A stretch of DNA of 64,000 bases from Cephalotus follicularis (taxonomy: Eukaryota; Streptophyta; Magnoliopsida; Oxalidales; Cephalotaceae), in the NCBI GenBank assembly GCA_001972305.1, contig BDDD01000317.1:64508-128507 (forward strand), read 5' to 3'. A program made the translations under genes and the position numbers. Below the pieces are notes generated by a model, which was not told where the DNA came from, made no database searches, and saw only the letters and a list, made by a program, of their open reading frames with translations. Shown here piece after piece: positions 1 through 11,942 of this stretch (positions within the stretch are counted from its first letter, which is position 1; each line of letters opens with the position of its first letter).

Positions 1-151
1 TGATATGTTTGATAATGAGAATACATAAATCATCATATTAACCCTAATCCAATGTTTATTTTGTCATCTATACTTCAAAAAAATACATGTCGATATTCAA
101 ATTCCGATCTCAACACAAAATCTTATATGATAGTTACTAATCTACAAATAA

Positions 152-680
152 TATTGTCATATAGTGACAAACTTTTTAGTTTGTCATATCATCTTACACT
201 TCAATGAGTTGCATTAATTTTAAGGAAACACTTAATGCAATTCATTAAATGATATAGAATGGTGTAAGATTGGGAAGCAAACTAAAAAATTTACTACAAT
301 ATGGCAATTTATCCTGACTCAAAAGAGGTAGGATATATTGTTACCCCATCTTATACCATTTAATGAAATGCATTAGTTTTAATGCCTCACTTGAGTGGTA
401 TAAGATTTTGTGGTAAACAAAAAAAATTGCCATCATATGACAATTTATCATGACTCATTTTCTTTACGGGAGTGATTTTTTTAACTAACTATTTGAGTTT
501 ATGATATTTTAAATTGAGTCAGGATAAATTATCACCTAATAGTAAATTTTTTAGTTTGCCATATAATCTTTTGTCACATAAATATCATTTAATAAAATAC
601 ATTAAATGAGACATTAAAATTAATATACTTTATTAAATAATATAAGATAAATTGATCAAGGTGATAATATATCCTACATT
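152..680. repeat. Cluster of three palindromic AT-rich MITE-like repeats
   Basis: Three related units lie head to tail at about 152-325, 326-455 and 515-680. In the first, the left arm (attgtcatatagtgac, then tttagtttg, then atcttacac) is mirrored by the right arm read in reverse complement. Shared end motifs are GAGTCAGGATAAATT and GTAGGATATATT, present in both orientations. No protein is encoded. This fits short non-autonomous DNA elements, but the superfamily is not clear because no target duplication could be fixed with confidence. Confidence 0.5.
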
Positions 681-699
681 GAAAACAATATATAAGGAT

Positions 700-2380
700 T
701 AGTGGAAATAGTAATTGAACAAGGGACCTCCAGCTTATATCTAAAAAATCTCCACACTAATTTAATCCACCTAAGAGTGCCTATACTTTCACTGTCTTAA
801 ATGCTAAACAGTGTGGCCTATGTATATAGGCGTACATTGGTGTGAATGTCAAATTCGATGGGGGTCCAAACTTTGGCTTCATGGGTCATGGCTAATTGAT
901 TGATAATCCCTTTTGGTTGCCCACCTTTCTAGGTGGGGAGCTCATGCTATTGCCAAAAATTGGCCAAGCTAAGCTACTCATGATATCAACATAATATCTA
1001 AATTTTTGGGGGTTGTGCTATGTTGTCCATGCCTTGGCCGCCGTCCTTTCTAGGTGGGAGCTGATGCTAAACCTTGCAAAAAGGCTGCTATGAAAATGAA
1101 ATGAACAAGTATCAAAATTGCAAGCTGTGCTACATAATGCTACTCTTGGTCTCCAACTAAAATAAGTTCTCTAAATATATTATGATGATAACTGAAATTT
1201 AATTTTTGAAACTTCGTATATTTTGGTGAATACACTGAAACTAATAAAAATTGAATGTTGAAATTCGACTCCAACATAGTTCCTAACAGATTGAGTAAAT
1301 ATTAGAAGAGATAAAAATGTGTAATTTGCGAATCCTTTCGTTAGTTATTTAAAATACTAGATTTGGTGATACATAACAACTTGATCCTTTTATTTTCAAC
1401 CATTAGCTGACTTGATATCGTAGTTATTTTTGCTAATTAGATCCTATGATCTCACTTGGACCAAACCCCCTTATAAAATGACTTTTGGGGTGGCTATGTA
1501 TCTGGTAAGAAAGTAACGGTTGGGGGTCCTTGCCTCCTTGGGGATCATACAACAGAATAGATAGCTCTGGCCCAATTTGAACTGATTAGTAACAGTGCTG
1601 GTTTCAATTTGGACAAACGCATTGCTTCAAACCAATTACCATAACATATCAATTTTGAATAATTAACGTTATTAACCGCAACTGTAATGATGTGTTCAAA
1701 TAATATTAGTGATATTTTAACGCATGACATCTTAACTACTATGATATAATATTATTCATTTAAAATATAGAGGAAATCTTATTTTGACCCCAACACATAT
1801 ACATCACATCTAATTTTGACTTCTTATATTTCAATTATCTCAATTTAGTTTTACACATTTAAAATTTTCCCAATTTGGCTCCTTTGCTAAAACCGTTAGC
1901 GATATAATATAAAGTTATTCTAAAAAGTTACATGAATCTAACACACGTATGATGCATGTTTTTTGGATTAATCTCATTATGATTTATTTCATTGGTGAAA
2001 AACTATAATTTTGGGCCTTGTGCAACGGGTTTCATTTTGCTGTTAATATGAATTCGATGTTACAATTATCATTTTATTTGCTTGTTTAAAGAGATAAATT
2101 TAGTAGTAATGTTATTAGTCACAATCGATGTGGTATCATAAGTGAGTTGTCAAAATATTATTAATATTTTTTTAACACTATTAATGATGTTTTGATTTTT
2201 AATAAAACAATTATCAATGATATTTCAAAAACCCATTTATGATCCACTTGTGATGTCTCATTACTTATCGTTAATAACATTACCTAAATTTAGAGTTATT
2301 GTATATTTGAGGTTTCATAGTGTGATTTATCAAAAAAAATCAATTTACATGTCTAATACATTAAATTCACTTGCCTTGTA
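700..2380. other. AT-rich intergenic DNA, no gene seen
   Basis: No reading frame with recognisable protein similarity was found on either strand. Around 1795-1905 there is low-complexity text (ttttgacccc, caatttggct) of the kind found at the ends of Mutator-derived MITEs in plants, but no matching partner end was found. Confidence 0.4.
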
Positions 2381-2384
2381 TTAA

Positions 2385-2658
2385 CTAATATTTTAAAACC
2401 TGGACCAACCAAGATGTTAGGTCCAGTATTATCGGTCGATCCACTCACAGACAATAATTTTAAATAAAATTTGAATTTAAAAATAAAAATGGTGACCCAA
2501 CTGGTCTAACTGGTTGGAATGTTGGGTCAACCCGTTCCAACCTATATCAAAGGTAAAAACAATTTTTTAAGGTTATTGGATTCGAAGGGGATCCAGGTTC
2601 GGTCCAAACTTGTCAGATCGATCGATCGATCTAGTTCGGTTATCAAAATATTAGTCTT
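2385..2658. repeat. MITE candidate of about 275 bp with short terminal inverted repeats
   Basis: The left end reads ACTAATATTTTAAAACC. The reverse complement of the right end reads ACTAATATTTTGATAACC, so the two ends are imperfect inverted repeats. The interior carries matching GGTCCAG/CTGGACC-type arms and a GATC run near 2616-2631. There is no coding capacity. A target duplication is not certain, so the superfamily is left open. Confidence 0.45.
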
Positions 2659-2659
2659 A

Positions 2660-4683
2660 AGCTCAATTAAAAAAAATTAAACATATAGAATTAAAATGAG
2701 ACAATTAAAATGTGAAAAATTCAAACATGAATGCACAAATATGTAAATTGAGCATTGCCTTGGGTGGTTATTTCAAATAGTATATAGTTAGATTTAGGCT
2801 TGATTTGGCAATGTTGTGCATCGTTGTGTTGTGGGTTTAGGGTTTAGGGCTGTGTATTGTTATGTTGTGCTGTATATTACTACGATTGAAACTGTTTCGT
2901 AAAATAACAAGTCATAGTGTTGTGTTTAAAAATCGTATCGAATAACAGTTTGGTAAATATGTGTTTGAAAGTATTGTGAGAGTATATAATTACTAAAATG
3001 TGTATCATATTACAATTGTTTTTATTATAATTTTGGAAATATTCATCTATTAATTTGTAACTTCAGTTAATAAAATTAATCAATAATATATATTATTGAG
3101 ATAATATTTATATTTATTATCAATTAAATATTACCATTATCAGTGATAAAACAATGTATCGATAAATGAATGTTTGATCATGAAAAAAAAATTATAGATT
3201 TTATTAATTAAAAATAAAAAAACACAAAAAAAAAAAGTATAAAGTACCTAAAATAAATAAAAAATTAAAAAAAAGAAAGAAACATATCTATGATTATAAG
3301 GATATAAATTATTATTTGAAAATTAATATGAGAATAAAATTGTTTAAACTAAAAGTTTCATTAATGTCTCTCCAATTGTCTATAATTTTGTTTTTGTACA
3401 ACAGTTTTGAGTTATTGTACTGCTATCAACTGTGATAAATTTCAACATATAATTATTATGCATTATAAAAATTTATATTTTAGTTATCAAACATTAATAT
3501 AATTTAATGTGATATCTCAACCTTAATCTATCCGGTAATACATAGACAAATGACAAATGACACATGACTTCCAAAAGATTTCTATTATCAACAATTAAAC
3601 CATAATTAATTATAATAACTCGTTATTACAATCATTGTTAATTATGTTTTAGGTGTTGTCCCATCCTTTTAATAATGTTATGTAATGCATCTAAATTTAT
3701 TGGACAGCAGTTCAACGTCAACCACAAGACACTATGAATTATTCGAAAAGACTTTTCAAAAGTCATTAATTATTATGTCTTTAAAAAAAATATCTAAATG
3801 GATGCGTCAAATATCGCACTCAAACATACAAATAAATAAGCGGGTCTCAATCACTTTCATAAGTAAATAAATGTAAATCTCATGAAGTGAACATTATTAG
3901 AAAAAAAAATTATAACAATGTTTAAAAAAATTAACATTACTGATAAATGAAACAGAATTAAGATGTATAAATAAATAAATAAAACAGAATTATGGTCACT
4001 TACAAGGATTTACATGGCTTAGCACAAAATAATAAGAAAACATCCTAAAAAAGATCATTTTGTTGAAGATCTTATATTTCCCATTACTGGTAGACCATCC
4101 ATTCAACGTCATTGTAATAAGACCTAAGCTCTAAAAACTAGAACATTAAACCATTGGACTTGAACCTGCATCTGGGTTTATCCTTATTTGTAAATATTCT
4201 AGTTCTTTAAGTGATCTTCCATTCAAATTTTCTATTCCATTAATTACTTCACTGCATTCATATCTTTCTTTTTCTTATTGTGTGTAATTTGAGCATGTTA
4301 AAAAAGTTGAACCAGAATGATTGATTTTTAAACATTAGAACTTCTTTTATATATAAGTTAAAAAAATCCTTGTATGTACCCCACTTGCATCATTTAATGC
4401 AGGGTGTTAAATTAAAGACATATGTTGATGTCTTAACTAACTCATAACCCATGTTTGTAATAATCAGACTACTGTTTCTCTTTAACAAATTCCTCCAATG
4501 AGTGGAAGGTTATGCAACACTTATAAACGGGAAGCTCTTATAACAGTGTACGCTTCACATAATATCATATACACTTAAAACATATACAGCCTCACTGACT
4601 GCTATAATTGGGTACTACAGTTCCCTAGTCACCGAAATATCTAATGATACAATGACCAATTGTTGCACTAAAAAAAGTTAGTT
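2660..4683. other. Intergenic DNA downstream of the AP2-family gene
   Basis: AT-rich sequence with no supported gene. About 4560-4683 should hold the 3' UTR of the minus-strand AP2-family gene, which ends at 4684, but the polyadenylation site cannot be fixed by eye. The stretch around 2785-3450 (repeated gttgtg and ttgtgttgtg) may be another decayed MITE. Confidence 0.35.
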
Positions 4684-7567
4684 TCAGTGCCTGTGACTGT
4701 AGTATCGAGAAATGTTGGTGGTGGGTGTGGTGGATGCTGCAGGAATGCAACTGTGGACAGAATTGTTCTGTGTGTTGAGTTGAATGGTAGTTGGTGAAGC
4801 AAGAGTAGTGGAAGAGGAGAATCCTGATGATGCTGCTGCAAACGGTAACACTGGAAATGGCGTAACACTACTGTTGCTGTGGATTTGCCATGCCCAATTT
4901 GGGAATCTCAATGAAGGATTAGCTTCAACATTCTTTTCTACAGCCCTTTCCTGTCAGTGTTATATAATTGAGAGCTGTTTTAGAGTAAATCTTAAAAGCT
5001 GTCACAAAAAGTTAGCATTTGTGATTTAGCAGCTGCCTTAAAACATTATATCAACGTTATTTTAAAATGCATTAGATTGAAGCAAATCTATATAATACAA
5101 AGAATCAGACCAAGTTTTACCATTCCCTCAAATCAGAAACAACTGATATGCAAACTGCATAACATCTCCTTATCTTTTAGAAGTTACAAAACTAATGATT
5201 AATCTTCCAATGAATGTGAACCAAACATGCAATAAAAAATGCAAAGAAGTACCTCATAGTTAGGTAATAAACCAGGGTATATGCCCGACCATATGTGTGG
5301 ATGCTTCGATAACACTTTGATGCCATGAGGAATTTGTACATGTCCACACACAGGTGCATCTACAGAGCTCTCAAGCTGAAAAAAATCACAAAGATGGTGG
5401 GGCATCAACATTTAACAGCTCTATATATAATCAACACTAGGACTGATACCGGACAAATGCATTCACAGATATCTTTGGAGATTACAAGAACCAAATTACA
5501 TATAGCACAGTAAGAGCATGAAGTTGGCGTCGTAAAGAGAATACTACCACTGGCCTCTGCTTGTTGGGCATTTCACAAGCAGCACAACTAAGATGATAAT
5601 CTCCCACTTTGATATTCCCCCTTGGAAAAGTTGAAGACTGAGAAATTCCAAGGCTCAGATCAAGATTGTGTTCACTGCCTGCACTTAACAAAGTAGGAAA
5701 TTGATTGTACATATAATCAAGGAGAAAAACGTTTACCTTATTTACAGAAAAAGTCAGCGTATATATGTATACACATGCAGACAGACAAGACACCAAAATT
5801 CTATTTGTACCTCCACTATTGGCATCTAAGACCATCTTCGCTTCATATGTACTAGACTCAAAGTTAGTTACCGCTTCCCTTCCATTACATTGAATTGCTG
5901 CTTTGTCATAAGCCCTGAAATCAATAAATGAAGAGTTGTGTTGGATTGAACCGGTTATAGTTTAGATTGCAATGTATAAAAAATTAGAGTCAAAATGAAT
6001 GGATTTATGATCACAAGGACCTTGCAGCTTCTACTTCGTTGTCGAATAACCCAAGATACATATACCTGCGAGCAAGGATCATCTTTATATAGATAAAAAC
6101 ATGCTTTAGCCTCTCTCTTTTTTCTTCTTTGAAATTGTCATCCAAGAATTGATTTTTTTGTGAAGAGAAACCCAACATAAAAAGTTCATAAAATCAATTG
6201 AGATGTATGCCAATGTAGGCCAAGTTATAATAACTATTGTCTGGTCTTAAAATTATGGTTGATATAACTTAAAACAGGTTCTCACTTCTTGCCCAGGAAT
6301 TGACCCATTCTAGCTTCCCATCGACCACATTTGTGCAGGGTTACACCTCTGTATTTAGAGCTCCCCCGTGAGAATCCATTGCTTTGGCGACGAAGTATGT
6401 GCACGAATTCTTCTTTACTCAGTAGCCTCATCTGAAGATAATCAATCATAATTCAGTTTGTATACAACACAACTCCATTATAAAGAATTGGAATATGGAA
6501 AACAAAGGGAAAAAGAAAGTAATTAGCATTCAACACAATTACCTGCTTCATATCTTCCTCATAATCACTTAGATTGAAATTGATATCAGCATCAACTCCG
6601 CGAAACTTAATTGCTGCCCGATCATATGCTCTGAATTTCATAAGATCAAAAAAAGTACAAAAAAATTCACATAAACACTACATGACCTTAATTAAAAAAT
6701 AACTCTTACCTTGCTGCAGCATGAGCAGTATCAAATCCACCTGATAAACAAAGAAAACACAAACAAACACTACAATCACCAAAAGATCTCAAAAAAATGA
6801 ATTATTCATAGAATTACTAAATATAATGCACTTACCCAAATATACTTGTTTTCCACAGTCCCTGCATACCAAATAAAAGACCAAATTATGATCATTGAAA
6901 AAGATACACACACAAAAACATAACACAACCAATTCAGGCATCATATATACCCCCCAAGAAAAAAGATCATTAAATAAACAGATATAATTGATGATGCTTA
7001 CCATATATGTGACTCCCACCTCCCAGTTCTCCTATAAAATGTAACTCCTCTATACTGTGAGCTCCTAGACCTGGGTCCTCTCCTACTTTTCTTCACTTGC
7101 TGCTGCTTATGCTGCACGGCTCTCAACTCGGCCTCTCCATTAGACTCAGCATAAGATAACTTCAACCAGTGAGGCCTCATCGAAGCCCTCGTGCCTAATC
7201 CAAACCCGAATTCCGTTTCCACTCCCCCTTTTTCTCCGGTAACCGGAAAGAGTTGCCTTGTAACACAATCCATTGAAGGGTTTTCTTCTTTGAATGCATT
7301 GGTAGTGATGGTGTCATCGTCTTTGCTTCTCTTTAGGATATTAAAAATGAATTGCGAGTTGTTGTTTGATGAATCCTCGTCTTTGGCATTGGTTGAGGAA
7401 TCCTCAGCGTTAATAATGGAGGAGTTAGAGGTCCCTGAATCTTCCATTTGTGTGGTTCTTGAAGATTGTGAGAGCTTGTCTGTGACTTTTATCATCTTGT
7501 TTTTGATATTAGGTGATGGTTCACAAGAGAGAATATCAAGGTTAAGATCTAACAAAGTTGGTTTCAT
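4684..7567 (-). CDS. TOE1-like: euAP2 transcription factor, TOE1/RAP2.7-like, miR172 target
   Basis: Nuclear DNA-binding regulator of the APETALA2 subfamily; family members repress flowering and control phase change. Minus-strand exons with consistent GT-AG borders and phases: 7567-7002, 6861-6836 (26 nt), 6740-6710 (31 nt), 6630-6543, 6431-6286, 6065-6021, 5914-5811, 5678-5548, 5375-5253 and 4950-4684. They total 1527 nt, giving 508 aa and a stop. Visible parts: an EAR-like LDLNL at residues 6-10, a basic nuclear signal [12 protein letters not shown] just before AP2 repeat 1 (about 170-235, with [26 protein letters not shown]), the linker [14 protein letters not shown]2 repeat 2 (about 262-325, with [15 protein letters not shown] and [10 protein letters not shown]), a second EAR-like LDLSL at 341-345, and AAASSGF at 458-464, which encodes the miR172 site. 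The N-terminal pattern (SGTSxSSxINA, FxILK) favours TOE1/RAP2.7 over AP2 itself. No break was found. The exon 8 donor is the least certain border. Confidence 0.93.
4818..4838 (-). promoter_or_regulatory. miR172 target site in the last exon
   Basis: Read on the plus strand, these 21 bases look like mature miR172 itself, starting AGAATCCTGATGATGCTG. They differ from the canonical microRNA by a C for U at position 7 (a G:U-type change in the duplex) and at the last two positions. On the mRNA the site codes for AAASSGF, the position where all miR172-regulated euAP2 genes carry it. Regulation by cleavage and translational block is known for the family and inferred here. Confidence 0.9.
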
Positions 7568-7863
7568 GATTTTGTTTGCTTTTCACTATATTGATCCTTG
7601 AAACAACAAAAAAAAAGAGGTCCACGCAATCTTTAATCTTTGATATGCAAAACCCAATAGTTTAGTGTTGCTTTCATTCAAGAAAAAGAACAAATATGAC
7701 TTAAAAAATTGTATAACAAGATTTTAAGTAGATATTGAGAGAGGGTTTGTTGGAGATGAAAGAACGACCAAAGAAGGAACCTCAAAGAAGATGCATTTGA
7801 GAAAGAGAGAGAGACGTATATGTAAAGGACAAAACGGGCATCTGTCGGGCTCGAAGGACAAAT

Positions 7864-7866
<3 letters not shown>

Positions 7867-7904
<38 letters not shown>
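7867..7904. repeat. GA/TC dinucleotide tract upstream of the AP2-family gene
   Basis: Nineteen GA units without interruption, about 300 bp upstream of the start codon at 7567 and probably in the 5' UTR or proximal promoter. On the gene's sense strand it reads as a TC tract. GAGA tracts of this kind are bound by BASIC PENTACYSTEINE factors in plants; a role here is inference. Confidence 0.85.
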
Positions 7905-7907
<3 letters not shown>

Positions 7908-8087
7908 GATGTAATGTAGGAGAGCAGAAATAACTGACAAATGGTTACTCAAGTTAGAGGGCTTAAAAGGAAGAAGAAGAGAAGAGAAGGGGGGGACGTG
8001 TTGACTGTGAAGGTAGCATTGTAACACTTGCCCCTTCTTCTGTTTGGATGGTTGTCTTATTAACTGTTTTACATTTTACCATCTCCC

Positions 8088-8110
8088 TATATATATATAT
8101 ATATATATAT
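8088..8110. repeat. TA dinucleotide tract
   Basis: An uninterrupted TA run about 520 bp upstream of the AP2-family start codon. It could contain the TATA element for that gene, which would give a 5' UTR of several hundred bases, but simple TA runs are common in this window and this is not demonstrated. Confidence 0.6.
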
Positions 8111-9880
8111 CGCTTGTTTTACTTTTTCTTTTCTTTTCAAGTGATTGAATATTAAGGGTTAAATAATAAACGTCTACATCACAGCTCGATCTGTAAAAAC
8201 AAAAATACCATGTCACAATAGGGGTTTCCCAACTATTTGCTTGTTTTACTATAGTCATATACAAGTTATAATTACATTCAGCTATACTCCAATAATTCTA
8301 TATCTATTCCTTGTAGCCAATTACTACCATGGGATTATAATAATCATTCAACTTCTTCATCATTGTTTTTCACTATTGGGTATAATTATTAATCCAAAAA
8401 AAACACCCATTTTGTTTTTTTGAATATTGATTGGGGTGGAGACGTGGAGTAATGAAGTTAACTGTGAGTGAGAGTGATTTTACTCTGGCAAAGACCCACG
8501 TTATTAAATTAGTAGACAACAAGGAGTAACTAACCAAACATCATGAGTTACCACAATCCCTGACTGAGTTTTGCACTCCCTAACAAAAACTATCATTCTT
8601 CCTACACTCTACTTGTGTACAAATAGTTTGTGTGAACAATGTAGCCCACAATCAGAATAAAAACTCATAATATATCTATACACATAGTCAATAGCATACT
8701 ACGTTATACTATCCGATATTTTTTCATAGTTTATTAATTGAATCGTTAAATTTATATTTTATTTACGTTGAATATATAAATTCAGATATCTTCAAATTCT
8801 AATATCATTTTGCGACAATTTGAGTCTACCACAGAGCATTTCTCCTGTTTTCTAATGCATGTAATGTGGATAATCACATCCTAAAATTTAGAGTTTGAGA
8901 CATACCTATAAAGTATTTGAGATACGAATTAAGAATAAAAAATGTAAATCAGGTTACCAGTATAAAACAAAAAGAAATCCACGTGGATGTTGAGTTAAAT
9001 GCAAAGAAAAAAGGACATGATAACTTAACATACATAAGACATGTAATGTATGTAAGTATTACAATAGATATATATCATCCCTTATTTGCGGATATAGATT
9101 TGTTTACCAAATGGATTCCTAGTACTTCAGGCACTGAGCTGTTTATTACTTTGTCAAGTCAAACTGCCAAAGCCAAAAAATAAAAATAAAAAATTATTAA
9201 CAACATCAGTTGTTCTACGTTAGATCCAAGGGCGGATCCACGTGTTGGGCACCTGTCCCCAATGGATTAAAAAAATATATATTATATAAAATATTTTATG
9301 ATTTTTTATTAAGATTTTGAATTTATTACCTAAATTTTTATTGATTTTAGTAAAATTGAGAATAATAAATAACTTATTACTATATATTTAATTATAAGAA
9401 GAAACAAATTAATCATATAAGACTCATGACGTATTTATATTTTAATTTTTATTCATTATTTCATGTTTTATACTATTAAAATGTGATACGTAGTTTAAAT
9501 TGTGTAATACATTAGGTTCAAAACTTCACGCGTCATTATCATTTAATCACTCTTTAAAATTTAGCTTAATGTTAAAATCAAGTCGCACTAAGCAAGCTTG
9601 TATTTTCATCATTTCAGACATAGGATTATGTGATTGATCCGATCCAATAAGTTCACGCTAGAATTATACGTGTGTCCTACGTCAATTGTATATATGTAGT
9701 TTAAACATTATTTTTTGTATAAGTAATATTATTTATTTATTCAAAAATAATGTATGACATTATCTTTATTGATACAGAAAATCTCCCTTCAACAGTACCC
9801 TACATGGAGGGCTTTGATTTGTTTAGGAAAACGCTTGATTATATCCGAGAAAGTTGTTTTGTGATTGAGAATCCCTGCAC
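8111..9880. other. Intergenic DNA with a possible MITE end
   Basis: No supported gene. At about 9229-9262 the text GGGCGGATCCACGTG, followed by a C-rich segment, resembles the termini of a widespread plant non-autonomous element that starts GGCGGATCCA. A matching right end was not found, so it may be truncated. The rest is AT-rich. Confidence 0.35.
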
Positions 9881-10325
9881 AAACAGAAAACAAAGGCAGA
9901 AGATTCGGGAGGTTGTTCTCCCGGGGACACTTCGACGCTCAAGTTAGTAGATGTACAGAGAAAACTAGGTTCTTTTGAGTACAAAAATGGCCGACCTGGT
10001 GAAAGTCGTTGGTTTTAGTATTTATAGGCATCGAATGTAACTGTAGAGCGTGAAAAACGGAGTTGATGGTTGCCCCTAAGGAAAATGTCCGAGGAGGCCG
10101 GGTATTTTCCCTGATCTCCGCCGGATTTGGTGGTACTTTCCCTTCAGGACGTGGTGCCGTATACGTCTCTGGTCGTGGGCTGGCAACGCCCGAGGATAGC
10201 GGCGTGCTAATAGTTTGAACTCGTAATGCCTAGCCACGTGCCTGGGCCCTGGGAGAACATCGGCGTCTTCTCCTGTGGGCACGTGGTGCCATGCCTTAAA
10301 ATAGAAATTTCCCACATCAATCTTT
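9880..10325. repeat. Putative decayed LTR fragment, GC-richer than its surroundings
   Basis: The segment is clearly richer in G+C than the AT-rich DNA on both sides. It includes the phrase GGGGACACTTCGACGCTCAA and a following GTACAAAAATGGCCGACCT, which resemble the transcript-start part of some plant LTRs. An 84-codon minus-strand frame (10076-10330) has no recognisable domain and is not taken as a gene. No clean LTR ends were located. Confidence 0.35.
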
Positions 10326-11937
10326 ATCATAATACGAGTATTATAGTTACTTATTTTCTTATATGATAATTATTACGATAAAACCTATCGAATTAAAGTA
10401 AAGAAAATATAGTTATAGTGAGATCATAATAGTGAAATATATTTTCCTTAGATATGCTTTATTATTAAATATTCCTAATCGTTGGATTATTATAGTAAGC
10501 AATAATGAATTTGGGTAGATTAGCTTATATATATATATATATATATATAATGTTTCACTCAATGAGAGTATGACTAATCTAATAATCATTAGTGTAGTGG
10601 ACACTAGAATATATATGTGGGTGTTTATTAGAGAATAAATTCATTGAATTAACCCGACTAAGAACACATAAATAGAGTTACCAATGTCTGTCAATTAAAA
10701 TTTTTATGTTATAGTTATGTGGTGCTTAGACCTGATGAGACACCATAGTACTCTTGCTTATGATATTCTGTTTTGATATAACTCTAAATAATTATGTGAA
10801 TTATTGTAAGAAAAAAAAAATTAAGATATGGTGGATTATGTTTGAAGGCATGTTAGTGATAAAAAAAGAATTCATCACCTATGTGATAAAATGACGATTG
10901 TTCTATGTAGTCTGATTAATTCATAATTCGGGAAGTCTTTGAACAAAGCAAGTTATAAATTAGAAAATGAGTTTTCTAATTTGATCAAGAATTATGAAAT
11001 TAATGGTGATATACATATAATTATAAATTATTATGGTTTGATAGAAAAATTTGTACCATAGATTTAATTAGAGCATTATATAGAAGAAAGACTGAATAGC
11101 ACGTTAATTGTAATTGAAAAGGTTCACGGTATTATTCATATTATTTGGGTAGTCATCAGACATGCTAAAAGTCAATATTGACTTGTAACATCTTAAAATA
11201 ATTAATGAGATTAATTATAAACTAATTAATTAGAATGATTTAATTAATTAAATGCAAGAAGTTGCATACCTACTGCCAGCATAATATTGAGCTTAAGGGC
11301 CACAAAAAAAAGGTATATTTAAAATAAGAAAAAGTTTGGGATTATTTCATAATTATATTAAGTGGTGACTTAATTAATAACCATGGAATTCTACTTAAGT
11401 TAAAAAAAGGGTTTTTAGAGACTCGTTAATAGAGTGTCTATATAAGAAGACCTAGAAGTAGAAAAGTATCTAATCTTTGTCTATTAAGCTTCTCATATTT
11501 TCTCTGATAGAGAAATTTAATTTGGTGTATTTTTGTGAATACGTTTAAAGAACGGTAATTATACGATTTATTGTGAACCCGATTGAAATTTCAGAATTAT
11601 CTCTGATCATCAACAGAGATATGAAATTGTTTTTAACCTTATTTATGTATTTTTTTATATAATAAGGTCGATCTTGAGACAAGAAAATTGATAAAAATTT
11701 TATATTTCCGTTATGCAGGATTATTGATTTTCTTACAATTAATTTGTTGAACTAACTAGGTTGGATCAGTAGGACTAATCAGATCACACACATTAATAGA
11801 AGTGACAACTCAACGAGTGTACTTGTAAAATACATGTACTGAGTCCTAAAATAAGTATCCGTTAAACACGAAAAATTTGGGACTCGGCCATAAAAAATGG
11901 GTGTACCGGTGGATTTTTCCCTTTCTTTTGTTTTTCA
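10326..11937. other. AT-rich DNA without recognisable gene
   Basis: A TA run occurs near 10528-10549. The part from about 11400 to 11760 has an LTR-like look (gtctatataagaagacc, then a stretch ending near a ttccgttatgcagg phrase), but no terminal TG/CA pair, primer site or partner was found, so it is not called. Confidence 0.3.
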
Positions 11938-11942
11938 TATAT

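Noticed and set aside
4784..5029. Plus-strand 81-codon frame over the last AP2-family exon
   Set aside because: Antisense shadow of the final exon and intron 9; no domain seen.
7191..7601. Plus-strand 136-codon frame over the first exon of the AP2-family gene
   Set aside because: It is the antisense shadow of the N-terminal coding exon, and the minus-strand reading has the domain evidence.
10076..10330. 84-codon minus-strand frame rich in Arg and His
   Set aside because: No recognisable domain, and it sits in what looks like a decayed LTR fragment.
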